Below are positions 53,101 to 63,544 of a stretch of 64,000 nt of DNA, one piece after another. Made by a program: the position numbers and the translations under genes. Position 1 is the stretch's first letter. Each line of letters begins with the position of its first letter. The notes beneath the pieces were generated by a model that worked only from the letters and a program-made list of their open reading frames with translations, was not told where the DNA came from and did no database searches. Origin of the DNA: Cinclus cinclus (Eukaryota; Chordata; Aves; Passeriformes; Cinclidae). The stretch lies in assembly GCF_963662255.1 (NCBI RefSeq), contig NC_085082.1, positions 930,001 through 994,000 on the forward strand, written 5' to 3'.

Positions 53101-54223
53101 AAAAAGGGGAAAAAGGGGGAAAAGGGGGAAAAAGGGGGGAAAAGGGGGGAAAAGGGGGAAAAGGGGGGAAAAGGGGGGAAAAGGGGGGGAAAGGGGGAAA
53201 AGGGGGAAAAGGGGGAAAACGGAAATGGGGAAAACAGGGAAAAATGGGGGGAAATGGGAAAAATGGGGGGAAAGGGGGAAAATGGGGAAAAACGGGAATG
53301 GGGAAAATGGAGAAAATGGGGAAAACGGGAAAAATGGGAATGGGGAAAACGGGAATGGGAAACAAGAGAATGGGAAAAAAGGGAATAGGAAGAAAGGGAA
53401 TGTTAAACGGGAATGGAACTGGGAAAAACGGGAACATTCAATGGGAATGGGACTGGTAATGGGACTGGGAAAAACGGGAACATTCAACAGGAAATTCCAG
53501 GGAAAATTCAATGGAAAAATGGGAACGTTCAGTGAAAATGGTCCAGAGTAAATTCCATGGAAAATTCCATGGGAAAACAGGAACGTTCCATGGGAATGTT
53601 CCAGGGAGAAACAGGAATGGTGTGCGGGAAAATTCCAGGGAAAAAATGGGAATGTCCCATGGGAAAATTCCAGGGAAAAAATGGGAATGTCCCATGGGAA
53701 AATTCCAGGGAAAAAATGGGAATGTTCTGCAGGATAAGTGGGATAATGCAGGGAACTGGGGAAGCCCAGGGAACTGGGAATATCCTGAGGGAAATTTGGG
53801 AATATCCCGAGGCAAAAACCGGCCCTGGGTTGGTGCCTGGGAATGGGGAAAACCCCAAACCCCAAATCCCAATCCCAGGGGGATCCCGGGGGGATTTTGG
53901 GAGGGAATCCCAGGTGGGAAAGCCGGGAATTCTCACCATGTCCGTGTAGATCTCGACGGCGCGGAGCAGGCAGTTGATGGCCTCTGGAAAAGTGGGAAAA
54001 AAAACGGGAATGGGGGCGGGAAAGGGGGGGCCCAAATCCTCGGGATCAGAGCCCGGAACTTTCTGGGATTGGAGCCCCAAACCCTCAGGATTATCCTGAA
54101 AATTTTCAGGGATGGGATCCACAAAATCTGGGGGAACAGAGCCCCCGGATTCCAGGATTGGAATCCCAGATTTTGGAAGTTCAGCCTCGATTCCCAAAAA
54201 AATCCAGGATTTCAGGGATCTTC

Positions 54224-54254
<31 letters not shown>

Positions 54255-56548
54255 GGGAATTCCAACTGCCCCAGAAGAAATCCTAAGAAATTCCAGGAGA
54301 TTTTTTTTTGTTTGTTTCCCAGGGGAGAAAATCGGGATAAAATCATTCCCAGATTTAACGAAACATTAAAATTCCAACTTTTTGCTCTTTTATCCCTGAA
54401 AATCCCCCCAAAAAACGGGGAATGTTCTTGGGAATGGGGAGGGGGATGGGATCCGAGTACCCAAAGTGTTTCCATCCCAAAAAAAAATCCGCCCAAAAAC
54501 TCCGGAATTTCCACCCCCTCCCCCACTCTGGAGGTGCTCCGGGGTCGGCGGAAGCCAAAACCTCGGGAATTCTGCCCAAAAATCCCCGGGAATTCCGCTC
54601 CGAGCTCGGCTCCATCTGCTCGGATCTGGGGATCCCTGGCTGGGAGCGAATCCCGCCCCCGGAATTCCGGCTGCAGCCCAAAAATTCCAAGGACAAGCGG
54701 GAAAAATTCCCAAAGTCTGGGAATTCAGGGGGATTTTTTGGGGGGGAATTTTAGGATTTGTCGGGTTTTTAATGGGATTTGTCAGGATTTTAATGGGATC
54801 TGCCAAGATTTCTATGGAATTTTAATGGGATTTAGAAGGATTATACCGGGATTTCAACAGGACCCGTCAGGATTTTAACGGGATTCGTTAAGATTTTAAT
54901 GGGGTCGTTTCACTGGGATTTAATCGGGATCTGCTGAGATCTTAATGGGATTTAAGGAGATTTCAGCGGGATCTGGCAGAATTCCGGGAGGAGTTTTGGG
55001 GCTTTCCTGCCCCCCCAGGCCCTGCGGGACCCCTCGGAATTCCCGGAATTCCCGGAATTCCAGCCCCTCACCCTGAGGATCAGCTTTCTTGAAGGCGTTC
55101 CCAGCATCCACGAAGTTGGTGGCGGCGTCGTGTTTGCTCTGGAGCTGGAGCTGGAGCTGGGCCGCGCGCGAGAAGGCGGCGCCGGCCTCTGGAAAACGCC
55201 GGGAGAAAGAGCGGGAAAAACAGCGGGAATTCAGGGGAGAAAGAGCGGGAAAAACAGCGGGAATTCAGGGGAGAAACAGCGGGAGAAACAGCGGGAATTC
55301 AGGGGAGAAACAGCGGGAATTCAGGGGAGAAACACCGGGAATTCAGGGGAGAAACACCGGGAATTCAGGGGAGAAAGAGCGGGAGAAACAGCGGGAATTC
55401 AGGGGAGAAACAGCGGGAATTCAGGGGAGAAACAGCGGGAATTCAGGGGAGAAAGAGCGGGAATTCAGGGGAGAAACACCGGGAATTCAGGGGAGAAACA
55501 CCGGGAATTCAGGGGAGAAAGAGCGGGAAAAACAGCGGGAATTCAGGGGAGAAACAGCGGGAAAAACAGCGGGAATTCACAGGAGAAACAGCGGGAAAAA
55601 CAGCGGGAATTCAGGGGAGAAAGAGCGGGAGAAACAGCGGGAATTCAGGGGAGAAACAGCGGGAATTCAGGGGAGAAACAGCGGGAATTCAGGGGAGAAA
55701 CAGCGGGAAAAACAGCGGGAATTCAGGGGAGAAAGAGCGGGAATTCAGGGGAGAAAGAGCGGGAATTCAGGGGAGAAACAGCGGGAAAAACAGCGGGAAT
55801 TCAGGGGAGAAACAGCGGGAAAAAACACCGGGAATTCACGGGATAAAACACCGGGAATTCACGGGATAAAACACCGGGAATTCACGGGATAAAACACCGG
55901 GAATTCACGGCAGAACGCAGCCGCAGCCTCTGGGAAGAAGGGGACAGGGGTAGGAATGGATCCAGGCTTCCCGAAATTCCTGAAATTCCCGGGAATTCCT
56001 CCTGCCCCGCACTCACGGCTCCAGTTCTTGGCCATCTTGAACATGTTGGCGGCGCGGGTGTAGCACTCGCAGGCCTCCTCCAGCCGGGAAGAGCCCCTGG
56101 AAAAAACGGGAATTCGGGAATTCCGGGAGGGAATGGGGGCAGGAAAAGGGGGAGCTGGGGGGGGGAAAAACGGGAATTGGGGCGGGAAAAAATGGGAACG
56201 GGGGTGGGATAATGGGAACGGGGGGAAATAGGAAATTCAGGTGGGAAAAGGGGGAACTCCGGGTGCCCCCTTGAAGAAAATCCCTCAGGACCCCCCAGTT
56301 CCCCTCCCCCTGCCCTTTCCCCCCTCACAACTCCCCCAGTTCTTCTCCCTCTCCCCTTCTCCCCCTCACAACTCCCCCAGTTCCCGCGCGTTCCCCCTCC
56401 CGGCCGCCATGACTCCTCCTGCCCGCCCTCCGCTCAGGCCCCGCACGCACCCGAAGAGGCCCCCGAGGAAGGACTGAGCCCCCCGGACCTTCTTGTCCGC
56501 CTCGGCCAGCAGCCGCTGCGCCTCCGCCTCCTTCCCCGCCGCCGCCAT
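50113..56548 (-). CDS. NAPA: Alpha-SNAP (NSF attachment protein alpha), 5' part
   Basis: Six exons join in phase on the minus strand: 56548-56451, 56096-56017, 55188-55072, 53983-53937, 52933-52856, 50168-50113. They cover the first 158 residues of about 295. The start [20 protein letters not shown] aligns with the mammalian start; an in-frame ATG at 56584 is less likely. Helical-repeat (TPR-like) motifs follow: [76 protein letters not shown] and [21 protein letters not shown] rather than NAPB is indicated by [11 protein letters not shown] and [10 protein letters not shown] and by the BICRA neighbour. Alpha-SNAP recruits NSF to SNARE complexes for disassembly after fusion. The C-terminal half is lost in the gap. 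Confidence 0.95.
51110..51560. repeat. CCCAGAAAAATCCCAGGAAA minisatellite in NAPA intron
   Basis: Ten-to-eleven-base modules (CTCCCAGAAAA, ATCCCAGGAAA) in the large NAPA intron. The flank 50.2-51.1 kb is A-rich and holds no gene. Confidence 0.93.
51610..52850. repeat. 1.2-kb TTTTTCCCC array downstream of a NAPA exon
   Basis: Dense TTTTCCCCCCGTTTTTCCCC modules on the plus strand end at the NAPA exon 52856-52933. The sense (minus) strand is purine: GGGGAAAAACGGGG. Confidence 0.95.
52940..53360. repeat. GGGGAAAAA array upstream of the same NAPA exon
   Basis: The plus strand is GGGGGAAAAAGGGGAAAATG, the reverse complement in style of the array on the other side of the exon. Its sense strand is CCCCTTTTTCCCC, ending at the acceptor. 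Confidence 0.95.
55200..55915. repeat. 22-bp minisatellite GAATTCAGGGGAGAAACAGC in NAPA
   Basis: About 30 units in the intron upstream of exon 3. It separates the real exon 3 start (55188) from a partial copy of that start (about 55930-55905). Confidence 0.93.
55903..55930 (-). pseudogene. Partial copy of NAPA exon 3 start
   Basis: The minus strand reads TTCTTCCCAG followed by AGGCTGCGGCTGCGTTCTGC, i.e. an acceptor plus EAAAAFC. This parallels the real exon start (AGGCCGGCGCCGCCTTCTCG, QAGAAFS) and the mammalian AAGNAFC. It runs straight into the minisatellite and cannot replace the full exon. Confidence 0.55.
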
Positions 56549-56559
56549 GACGGCCCCGC

Positions 56560-56610
56560 CGCCGCCCCACGTGACCCGCCTCACGTGACCCCGCGCCGCG
56601 TCACGTGAAG
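56560..56610. promoter_or_regulatory. NAPA: NAPA promoter with three CACGTG E-boxes
   Basis: CACGTG at 56568-56573, 56582-56587 and 56602-56607, within about 60 bp upstream of the NAPA ATG. Two are in TCACGTGA context, the palindrome preferred by USF/MITF/TFE factors. The region is CpG-rich and lacks TATA. Confidence 0.65.
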
Positions 56611-56696
56611 GGGAGCGCCCCCCCCAGAGCGACTGCTCCGCCGCGGCTCCCCCTGGCGGGCGGGAGGACCGAGCAAGAGGATTGAGGGTGTGGCTT

Positions 56697-57086
56697 ATGC
56701 AAATGAGGTAAGCGCTACGTGGCTGTTGATAGGCCAGGTGTGGGGGTGCGGTTTATGCTAATTAACGACGCGTGGAGGCGCGGCGTATGTAAATTAGGGG
56801 TACCGATTGTAGCTGGTTTGAGATGGGGCGGGGTTTACGCAAATAGGCAGATGCCGTGTGTGTTTTATGCTAATTTGAAGGGTTCTGGGAGGGGTTTATG
56901 CTAATTTACAGTTACGAGGGCGTGGCCATGCTAATTTACAGCGATGGCGTGGGCTGTGTTACCGCACGGTGTTGTGGGCGTGGCCTACGCTAATGAGCGG
57001 CGCCCCGGGGGGGGCTTGGCTGTTGAGGCGCCAGCGCGGGGGCGTGTCTATTCTAATGCCTGTCCGGGGGCGCGGTTTATGCTAAT
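56697..57086 (+). promoter_or_regulatory. Periodic array of ten octamer-like POU sites
   Basis: ATGCAAAT or one- to two-base variants (mainly ATGCTAAT) start at 56697, 56755, 56787, 56837, 56867, 56898, 56928, 56987, 57050 and 57079, all on the plus strand. Most are preceded by GGGCGTGG-like GC/KLF boxes. Eight of nine spacings are 29-32 or 58-63 bp. It lies between the NAPA start and the putative BICRA first exon. Confidence 0.75.
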
Positions 57087-57189
57087 GAATTCCTCTCCGC
57101 GCTTTTCTGGGGGGGCCGCGGGGCCGTGGGGGGGTCCCGTTAAACCCCCCGCTACCCTCCCGTCCCCGCCACGTCCCCCCCGGGCCCCG

Positions 57190-57338
57190 CTGTGTCCCCG
57201 GCGGAGCGCGGCGGAGAGGCGGCCGCGATCAGGCAGCGCCGCGAACCCCTAAGCGGCGGGGCCCGGCGGGGTCCTGGCGGCGGCGCCCGTGCGGGGGCGC
57301 CTGGGAGACCCCGCGCCGGGCGCCGCTCAGGCCTCACG
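57190..57338 (+). other. BICRA: Putative noncoding first exon on the BICRA side
   Basis: A CpG-dense stretch ends in a strong donor (GCCTCACG, then GTGAGTCC). It is divergent to NAPA and upstream of the first BICRA coding exon in the same orientation. The 5' end is a guess. It could instead belong to a short transcript ending near 58.4 kb. Confidence 0.4.
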
Positions 57339-57599
57339 GTGAGTCCGCCACAAAAAAGCGGCGAATCGGCCCCAAATCGCGGCCCTGTCGCGACAGCGGC
57401 GGCGACAGCGCGGCCGCGCGCCCCCCCCCGCCGCCGGGAACCCCCCCCCGGCCCCGCCGCGCCCCCCCCCGCCGCCGGGAACCCCCCCCCGGCCCCGCCG
57501 CGGCCCCTCCCCCCCCGCTCCGAGCGGCCCCGAACGGGCCCAAAACTGAGGGGGGCGGGCGGGGGGTGGGGGGGGGGGGGGCGCGGGGTGGGGCCTTCG

Positions 57600-58230
57600 G
57601 CCTCGGCCGCCTCCTCCTCCTCCTCCCCGTGCTGCCGCCGCGGTTCTTCCTCATCTTCCTCCTCTGCCTCTTCCTCATCTTCCTCCTCTGCCTCTTCCTC
57701 ATCTTCCTCCTCCTCCCGCTCTTCCTTCTCCTCCCGCTGTTGCCGCGGCTCTTCCTCCCCTGCCTCATCTTCCTCTTCCTTCTCCTCCTCCTCCTCCTCC
57801 TCTTCCTCCCGCTCTTCTTCAGGGCTCAGTCCCGGAGCTGGCCCCGGGCTGGTTCTTTGCCTTCATCTTCCTCTTCCTCTTCCTCCTCCTCTTCCTCAGG
57901 AGCTGCTTTGGGGATGTCCCAGCTCTGGCTCTCTGTGTGTGTGTGGCCTTCCTCCTCCTCTTCCTCCTCCTTTTCTTCATCTTCCTCCTTCTCTTTTCAT
58001 CTTCCTCTTCGTTTCCTTTTCCTCTTCATCCTCGCTTTTCTCTTCTTCCTCTCCTTCCTCTTCCCTCTCATCCTCAGGGATTGAGCTCTGGAGCTGCTCC
58101 CGGGCTGTCCCCCCCTTTCTCTTCTTCCTCCTTTTCCTGCTCTTCCTCTTCTTCTCTCTTCCTCCTCTTCTTCCTCCTGCTTTTCCTCTCCCTCCTCTTC
58201 CTCCGCTTCTTCCTCCCCTTCCCCGTCCCC
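57600..58230. repeat. CTTCCTCCTC-rich pyrimidine repeat
   Basis: About 630 bp of TTCCTCATCTTCCTCCTCTG-like sequence. Ser-rich or Glu-rich open frames here are artefacts. Confidence 0.85.
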
Positions 58231-58376
58231 TCCCCCTCCGGCCGGGTCAGGTTTGGGATTTCGGGGTTCCCCTCTCCCCTCCCATCCCCCATCCCTTTCC
58301 CAGGGCTCCTCCTCCTCACCCATTCCCAAAATTGCCCCAAACGCCCGGAATTGCCCCCAGAACGGTTCCGTGTCCG

Positions 58377-58382
58377 AATAAA
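58377..58382 (+). terminator. Orphan poly(A) signal
   Basis: AATAAA followed by GTCGTGTGTCCC, a GT-rich downstream element. It is preceded by a possible acceptor (CCCTTTCCCAG at 58293-58303). No coding gene ends here. Confidence 0.4.
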
Positions 58383-58639
58383 CTCCGGTCGTGTGTCCCG
58401 ATCTCTCCCGTGTTCATTCCGCACTCCCGGGGCCCTTCCCGCAGCCCGGGGCCTTTTGGGGATTTTTGGGAATTTTTTGAGGGGGGCTTTTTTTGGGAAT
58501 TCCGAGGGTTTTTTTGCTCCGGAGGGAAACTGAGGCACGGCGGGGGGGGGGGGGGGCGGCGGGGGGGGGAGGGAGGGACTGGTTGGATTTGGGGTCTGGG
58601 ATTGAGTCCTGGAGTATCCTCGGAATAAGAGCTGGGGAG

Positions 58640-59060
58640 GGGAGGCTGGGCCTGGAGTATCCCCAGAGTATTCCCAGAGTATTCCTGGAGTATCCCCAGA
58701 GTATTCCCGTGGTATCCCTGGAGTATCCCCAGAGTATTCCTGTGGTGTTCCTGGAGTATCCCCAGAGTATTCCTGTGGTATCCCTGGAGTATCCCCAGAG
58801 TATTCCTGTGGTGTCCCTGGAGTATCCCCAGAGTATTCCCGTGGTATTCCTGGAGTATCCCCAGAGTATTCCCGTGGTATTCCTGGAGTATCCCCAGAGT
58901 ATTCCCGTGGTATTCCTGGAGTATCCCCAGAGTATTCCCGTGGTACCCCTGGAGTATCCCCAGAGTATTCCCGTGGTATTCCTGGAGTATCCCCAGAGTA
59001 TTCCCGTGGTACCCCTGGAGTATCCCCAGAGTATTCCTGTGGTGTTCCTGGAGTATCCCC
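58640..59060. repeat. 33-bp minisatellite with GAGTATCCCCAGAGTATTCC
   Basis: About 13 copies, and a related GGAGTATCC array continues at 59,130-59,260. Confidence 0.93.
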
Positions 59061-59339
59061 GGAGCACGGGGTTGGAGAGTGGAGTCTGTGCTGTGTGTAA
59101 CCCCTGAGTAGGAGTTTGGGGCTGGAATTCCAGCCAGGAGTATCCCTGGAGTATCCGTGGGGTATCCCTGGAGTATCCCCAGAGTATCCCTGGAGTATCC
59201 GTGGGGTACCCCTGGAGTATCCCCAGAGTATCCCTGGAGTATCCATGGGGTATCCCCCGAGTAAATCCCATTCCCTACTCTTCCCTTACTCCAATCCTGG
59301 CTATTCCAGGACAGCTTCCCACAGCTCTGGGAATTAAAC

Positions 59340-59860
59340 TGGGATTGGGGAGTTCTGAACTGGGAATGGGGAATCCCAGACTGGGAGTGGGGAATCCCAG
59401 ACTGGGAATGGGGAATCCCAGACTGGGAATGGGAATTCCGAACTGGGATTGGTGAATTCTGAACTGGGAATGGAGAATTCTGAACTGGGATTGGTGAATT
59501 CCAAACTGGGAATGGAGCATTCTGGACTGGGATCGGTGAATTCCGAACTGGGAATGCAGAATTCCAAACTGGGAATGGGAATTCTGGACTGGGATTGTTG
59601 AATTCTAAACTGGAAATGGGAATTCTGGACTGGGATTGGTGAATTCTAAACTGGGAATGGAGAATTCCGAACTGGGATTGATGAATTCTGAACTGGGAAT
59701 GGAGAATTCCGAACTGGGATTGATGAATTCTGAACTGGGAATGGAGAATTCCGAACTGGGATTGATGAATTCTGAACTGGGAATGGAGAATTCCGAACTG
59801 GGATTGGTGAATTCTAAACTGGGATTGGGGAATTCCGAACTGGGAATTGTTTTTCCGAAC
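59340..59860. repeat. GAATTCTGAACTGGGAATGG minisatellite
   Basis: About 25 units of 20-21 bp, partly arranged as 42-bp dimers (AGAATTCCGAACTGGGATTG / ATGAATTCTGAACTGGGAAT). Confidence 0.93.
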
Positions 59861-59939
59861 CGGGCCCAGGAATTTCTTTCCCCTTCCGTCGAAATCCCGT
59901 GGGAACCTCTGGGACCCGCCCGGCTGTGCTCATTGGCTG

Positions 59940-60650
59940 TTGGCTGCCGATAATCAATGATCGCCAATCACCGATCGATAATCAATACCCGATAATCGAT
60001 AGCCGGTCGTCGGTGATCGATAATCAATAACCGATCACCGCCGGGGCTCCGTGGGTCGATCGGCGATGCCTGCGGCCCCGGCAGCTGTCGATCGCTGATC
60101 GATCAGGTATTGATCACCTATCGATCAGCCCAGCAGCGAATCCCCGATCAGGAGCCGATCAATTAACAGCTCGTTAATTAACGCCCGGTTCACTCGCTCC
60201 GTTCCATCGTGGGTCGGTAACCGATCAATAATCCCTCAGTGATCCGCGTGGTCGCGCGCGCGCTGGATCGATTAATTACGCGTTGGTTGATTACGAGGCG
60301 TTCGATTAGCGATTATCGACGGCATTAATTGGGCGCTCGATTAACGGCTGCGCTTGCCGGTTAATGAGCCGCGTTATTAATCGATTGCCGGCGGCGTCGG
60401 CTGCGTCGGCGCGTGGGATATCGGCGATTGATCAGCTCAGCCGGCGATGAGCGGATCGGCGACGTTCGGCGTCGATCGGTCGGACCCCGTTAATTGACGG
60501 GTTCGGTTTCGGGCTGACGGATTTAATTGATTCAATCGCTCGTTGGATCCCGCGGTTCCTCGGTTGAACGTCCGTTAATTGCAGGGCGATTGGTGGAGCC
60601 GTTGATTGATCGGGTGTTGATTGGATTGATCCCATATCGGAATATCAATA
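59940..60650. promoter_or_regulatory. ATCGAT/ATCAAT/TTAATT-dense island
   Basis: About 700 bp with no period but extreme density of ATCAAT and ATTGAT, ATCGAT, GATCGAT, TTAATTAA and TTAATT, all in a CpG-retaining context. These resemble ONECUT/CUX and homeodomain cores. No gene is visible. It lies between the putative BICRA first exon and its first coding exon. Confidence 0.55.
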
Positions 60651-60659
60651 CCTGGAAGC

Positions 60660-61032
60660 GGGGGATGGGCCGGAACGCCCGGGAAAAAAAAAAAAAAAAA
60701 CACGGAACTTTGGGATCCTTTGGCTGCTTTTCCGCGGGAATTCCGCCCCAGATCCCGATTTCATTCCGGGAATTCTTCCCCGGGGGCTGGAATCCCTGGA
60801 GTTCTTGGGGAATTCCCGAGTTTTCCTGGGGAATTCCCGAGTTTTCCTGGGGAATTCCTGAGTTTTCCTGGGGAATTCCCGAGTTTTCCTGGGGAATTCC
60901 CGAGTTTTCCTGGGGAATTCCCGAGTTTTCCCCAGGATTTGGGCTCTGGGATTTCCCCAGGAATTTTGGGAATTTGGGGAGGAATTCCTGGGAAAAGCGG
61001 GATGGAATACTCGGAATCCGCCCGGGTTCTTG

Positions 61033-61073
<41 letters not shown>

Positions 61074-61200
61074 TCTCGGGAATTTCGGCTGTTCTGCCCA
61101 AATTTGGGGCTTTGGGCTCCAGGATCCAGGAGGCAATTTGGGATAAATCCCGAAATTCCCTCAGGATTTTTTTTTGGGGGGATCAATCCGTTCCTTGAGG

Positions 61201-61234
<34 letters not shown>

Positions 61235-61254
61235 GATAAATCCATCCCTTGAGG

Positions 61255-61286
<32 letters not shown>

Positions 61287-61577
61287 GGAATCCATTCCCT
61301 GAGGAATTTAGGGATCAATTCTTTCCTTACTGTAGAATTCCTGGAGGAAAATTTCCCTGGATAAATCCCGTGAGGAATTCCCGGGATCGATTCCTGGAGG
61401 AATCCCTTCCCCGCCCCCTTCCCCTTTCCCGCTTTTCCCTCCCAAAACCACGACAAAAACGAGGATTTTGGGGCCCATTCCCGGGGTGGGGGTGGGGGGA
61501 AAAGTGGGAAAAGGGCCTGGAGTGCCGGGATTTTTCCAGGATTTTCCATGGAAAAGTGACGCTGTGTCTCGTTGCAG
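60660..61577. other. BICRA upstream intron with repeats and homopolymers
   Basis: A 19-20-bp repeat GAATTCCCGAGTTTTCCTGG occurs at 60.8-60.93 kb, followed by T-runs of about 25-32 near 61030, 61207 and 61257. No exon is seen before 61578. Confidence 0.75.
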
Positions 61578-61582
61578 GTGAC

Positions 61583-61942
61583 ATGGATGATGAGGACGGG
61601 CGGTGCCTGTTAGATGTCATCTGGTGAGTCTGCAATTCCCAAATTTCCCAGCTGGAAAAGTGGGAATTACCCTGGAAACGACCCCCCCCCCCCCCCCCCC
61701 AAAAAATGGGAAGGAATTATCCCGGAAACGGCCCCCGAAAAAAAAAAAATGGGAATTATCCCGGAAACAGCCCCCGAAAAAAAAAAAATGGGAATTATCC
61801 CGGAAACGGCCCCAAAAGAGGGTGGGAATTGTTCTGGGAATGTTGGGAAGCACAGGAAAAAAAAAAATAATGGAATTGTGGTGGGAGAGACCCTGGAAAA
61901 GATGGGAATTTTTGGGGAGCGCTTCCCCTCCCCCCCCCCCCC

Positions 61943-61973
<31 letters not shown>

Positions 61974-63397
61974 TGTAATTTTCCAAGAAAGGTGGGAATT
62001 GGTTTGGGAATGTGGGAAATGTCCCCAAAAAGATGGAAAAAGGTCTTGGGAAAAGTGGAAAATGTCCCCAAAAAAAAGGCTGGAATTGTCCCAAAAATGC
62101 CTGGAAAAGTCCTGGAAGGGCTGGGAGTTCCCTGGAAAGGTGGAAAATGTCCCCAGGGCAGCTCTGAGCCCTCCAGAATTCCAGAATTCCCGGGATTTGC
62201 AGCGCTGGAATTCCCAGAATTCTCGGAATTCCTGGGATTGGCAGTGCCGGAATTCCCGGAATTCCAGAATTCCCAGGATTGGCAGTGCTGGTATTCCCGG
62301 AATTCCCAGGATTGGCAGTGCTGCAATTCCCAGAATTCCTGGGATTGGCAGTGCTGGTATTCCCGGAATTCCCAGGATTGGCAGTGCTGCAATTCCCAGA
62401 ATTCCCGGGATTGGCCGTGCTGGAAATCCCAGAATTCTGGGATTCCCGGGATCGGCAGCGCTGGAATTCCCGGAATTCCCGGGATTGGCAGTGCTGGAAT
62501 TCCCAGAATTCCAGGGATTTGCAGCGCTGGAATTCCCAGAATTCCAGAATTCCCGGGATTGGCAGTGCTGGAATTCCCAGAATTCCCGGGATTTGCAGCG
62601 CTGGAATTCCCAGAATTCCAGAATTCCCGGGATTGGCAGTGCTGGAATTCCCGGAATTCCAGAATTCCTGGGATTGGCAGTGCTGGAATTCCCGGAATTC
62701 CCAGGATCGGCAGCGCTGGAAATCCCAGAATTCCGGGATTCCCGGGATCGGCAGCGCTGGAATTCCCAGAATTCCCAGAATTCCGGAATTCCCGGGATTC
62801 CCTCCCTGATGCTCCTGTCCCTTCTCCGCAGCGATCCGCAGGCCCTGAACGATTTCCTCCATGGATCCGAGAAGGTGAGCGAGCCCTGACCCCCAAATTC
62901 CCATTTTTCCATGGAATTCCCCTTTTCCATCACCCCCACCTCTCTCCATCCGCAGCCCCCGCCCGGAATTTTTCCGGGATTTTTATTTTTTCCCCCCCGC
63001 CTCATCCAGGTGGGAATTCGGGGCCGTTCCCACCCAAACTCTCACCCCTCACCCCCACATCCTTCTTTTTATTTCCTTTTTCATTTTATTTTTCCCTTTT
63101 TCTTTCCCTATTTATTCCCCCTTTTTTTCCACTTTTTTCCCCATTTTTCTCCCATTTTCTCCCATTTTTTCCCACTTTCCCCCGTTTTATTCCCTTTCCC
63201 CCCCCCATATTTCCCCATTTTTTCCCATTCCCCCCCCCATATTTCCCCCCGTTATTTCCCATTTTCCCCCATTTTTTCCCCCTTTTCCCCAACCCCAGAA
63301 TTCCCGGTAATCCCGGTGTTTCCGGTTCCAGATTGACAGTGACGATCTCCTGGACAATTCCGGCGATGCCGCCAGTGCCTTTTTCGAGGGTGCTGGG
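61583..63397 (+). CDS. BICRA: BRD4-interacting chromatin remodelling protein BICRA, 5' part
   Basis: Three coding exons join in phase: 61583-61623, 62832-62874, 63332-63397. They give the first 50 residues, MDDEDGRCLLDVICDPQALN then DFLHGSEKIDSDDLLDNSGD and ASAFFEGAG, almost identical to the human BICRA (GLTSCR1) start. The ATG lies five bases after the acceptor GTTGCAG, and all three donors are strong. BICRA is a nuclear subunit of the non-canonical BAF (GBAF) complex and binds BRD4. The gene continues beyond the right edge; the last donor is at 63397. NAPA and BICRA are close neighbours in human. Confidence 0.93.
62170..62805. repeat. GAATTCCCGGGATTGGCAGT minisatellite in BICRA intron
   Basis: About 17 units of 33-45 bp containing GGATTGGCAGTGCTGGAATT fill the intron before exon 2. 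Confidence 0.93.
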
Positions 63398-63544
63398 GTA
63401 CGTAGCCCCCTCCACCCCCCACCCACCAAATTTTACCCAATTTTTGGCCTTTCCCAGCCTGGAATTCCGGCCCTTTTCCCAGGGCTGGACGAAGAGGAAA
63501 AACTTCCCAGGAAAATCCCGTGGTTTTTGGGTGGAAAATTCCTT

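Noticed and set aside
50113..56548. NAPB (beta-SNAP) instead of NAPA
   Set aside because: Residues such as [12 protein letters not shown] and [10 protein letters not shown] and the adjacent BICRA favour NAPA.
57192..58628. Ser-rich plus-strand ORF of 478 codons
   Set aside because: Derived from a TTCCTCCTC repeat and a GC-rich leader; crosses a strong donor and a poly(A) signal, no recognisable domain.
61000..61290. SINE or retroposon tails at the long T-runs
   Set aside because: Homopolymers are present but no SINE body, target-site duplication or LINE 3' end could be recognised.
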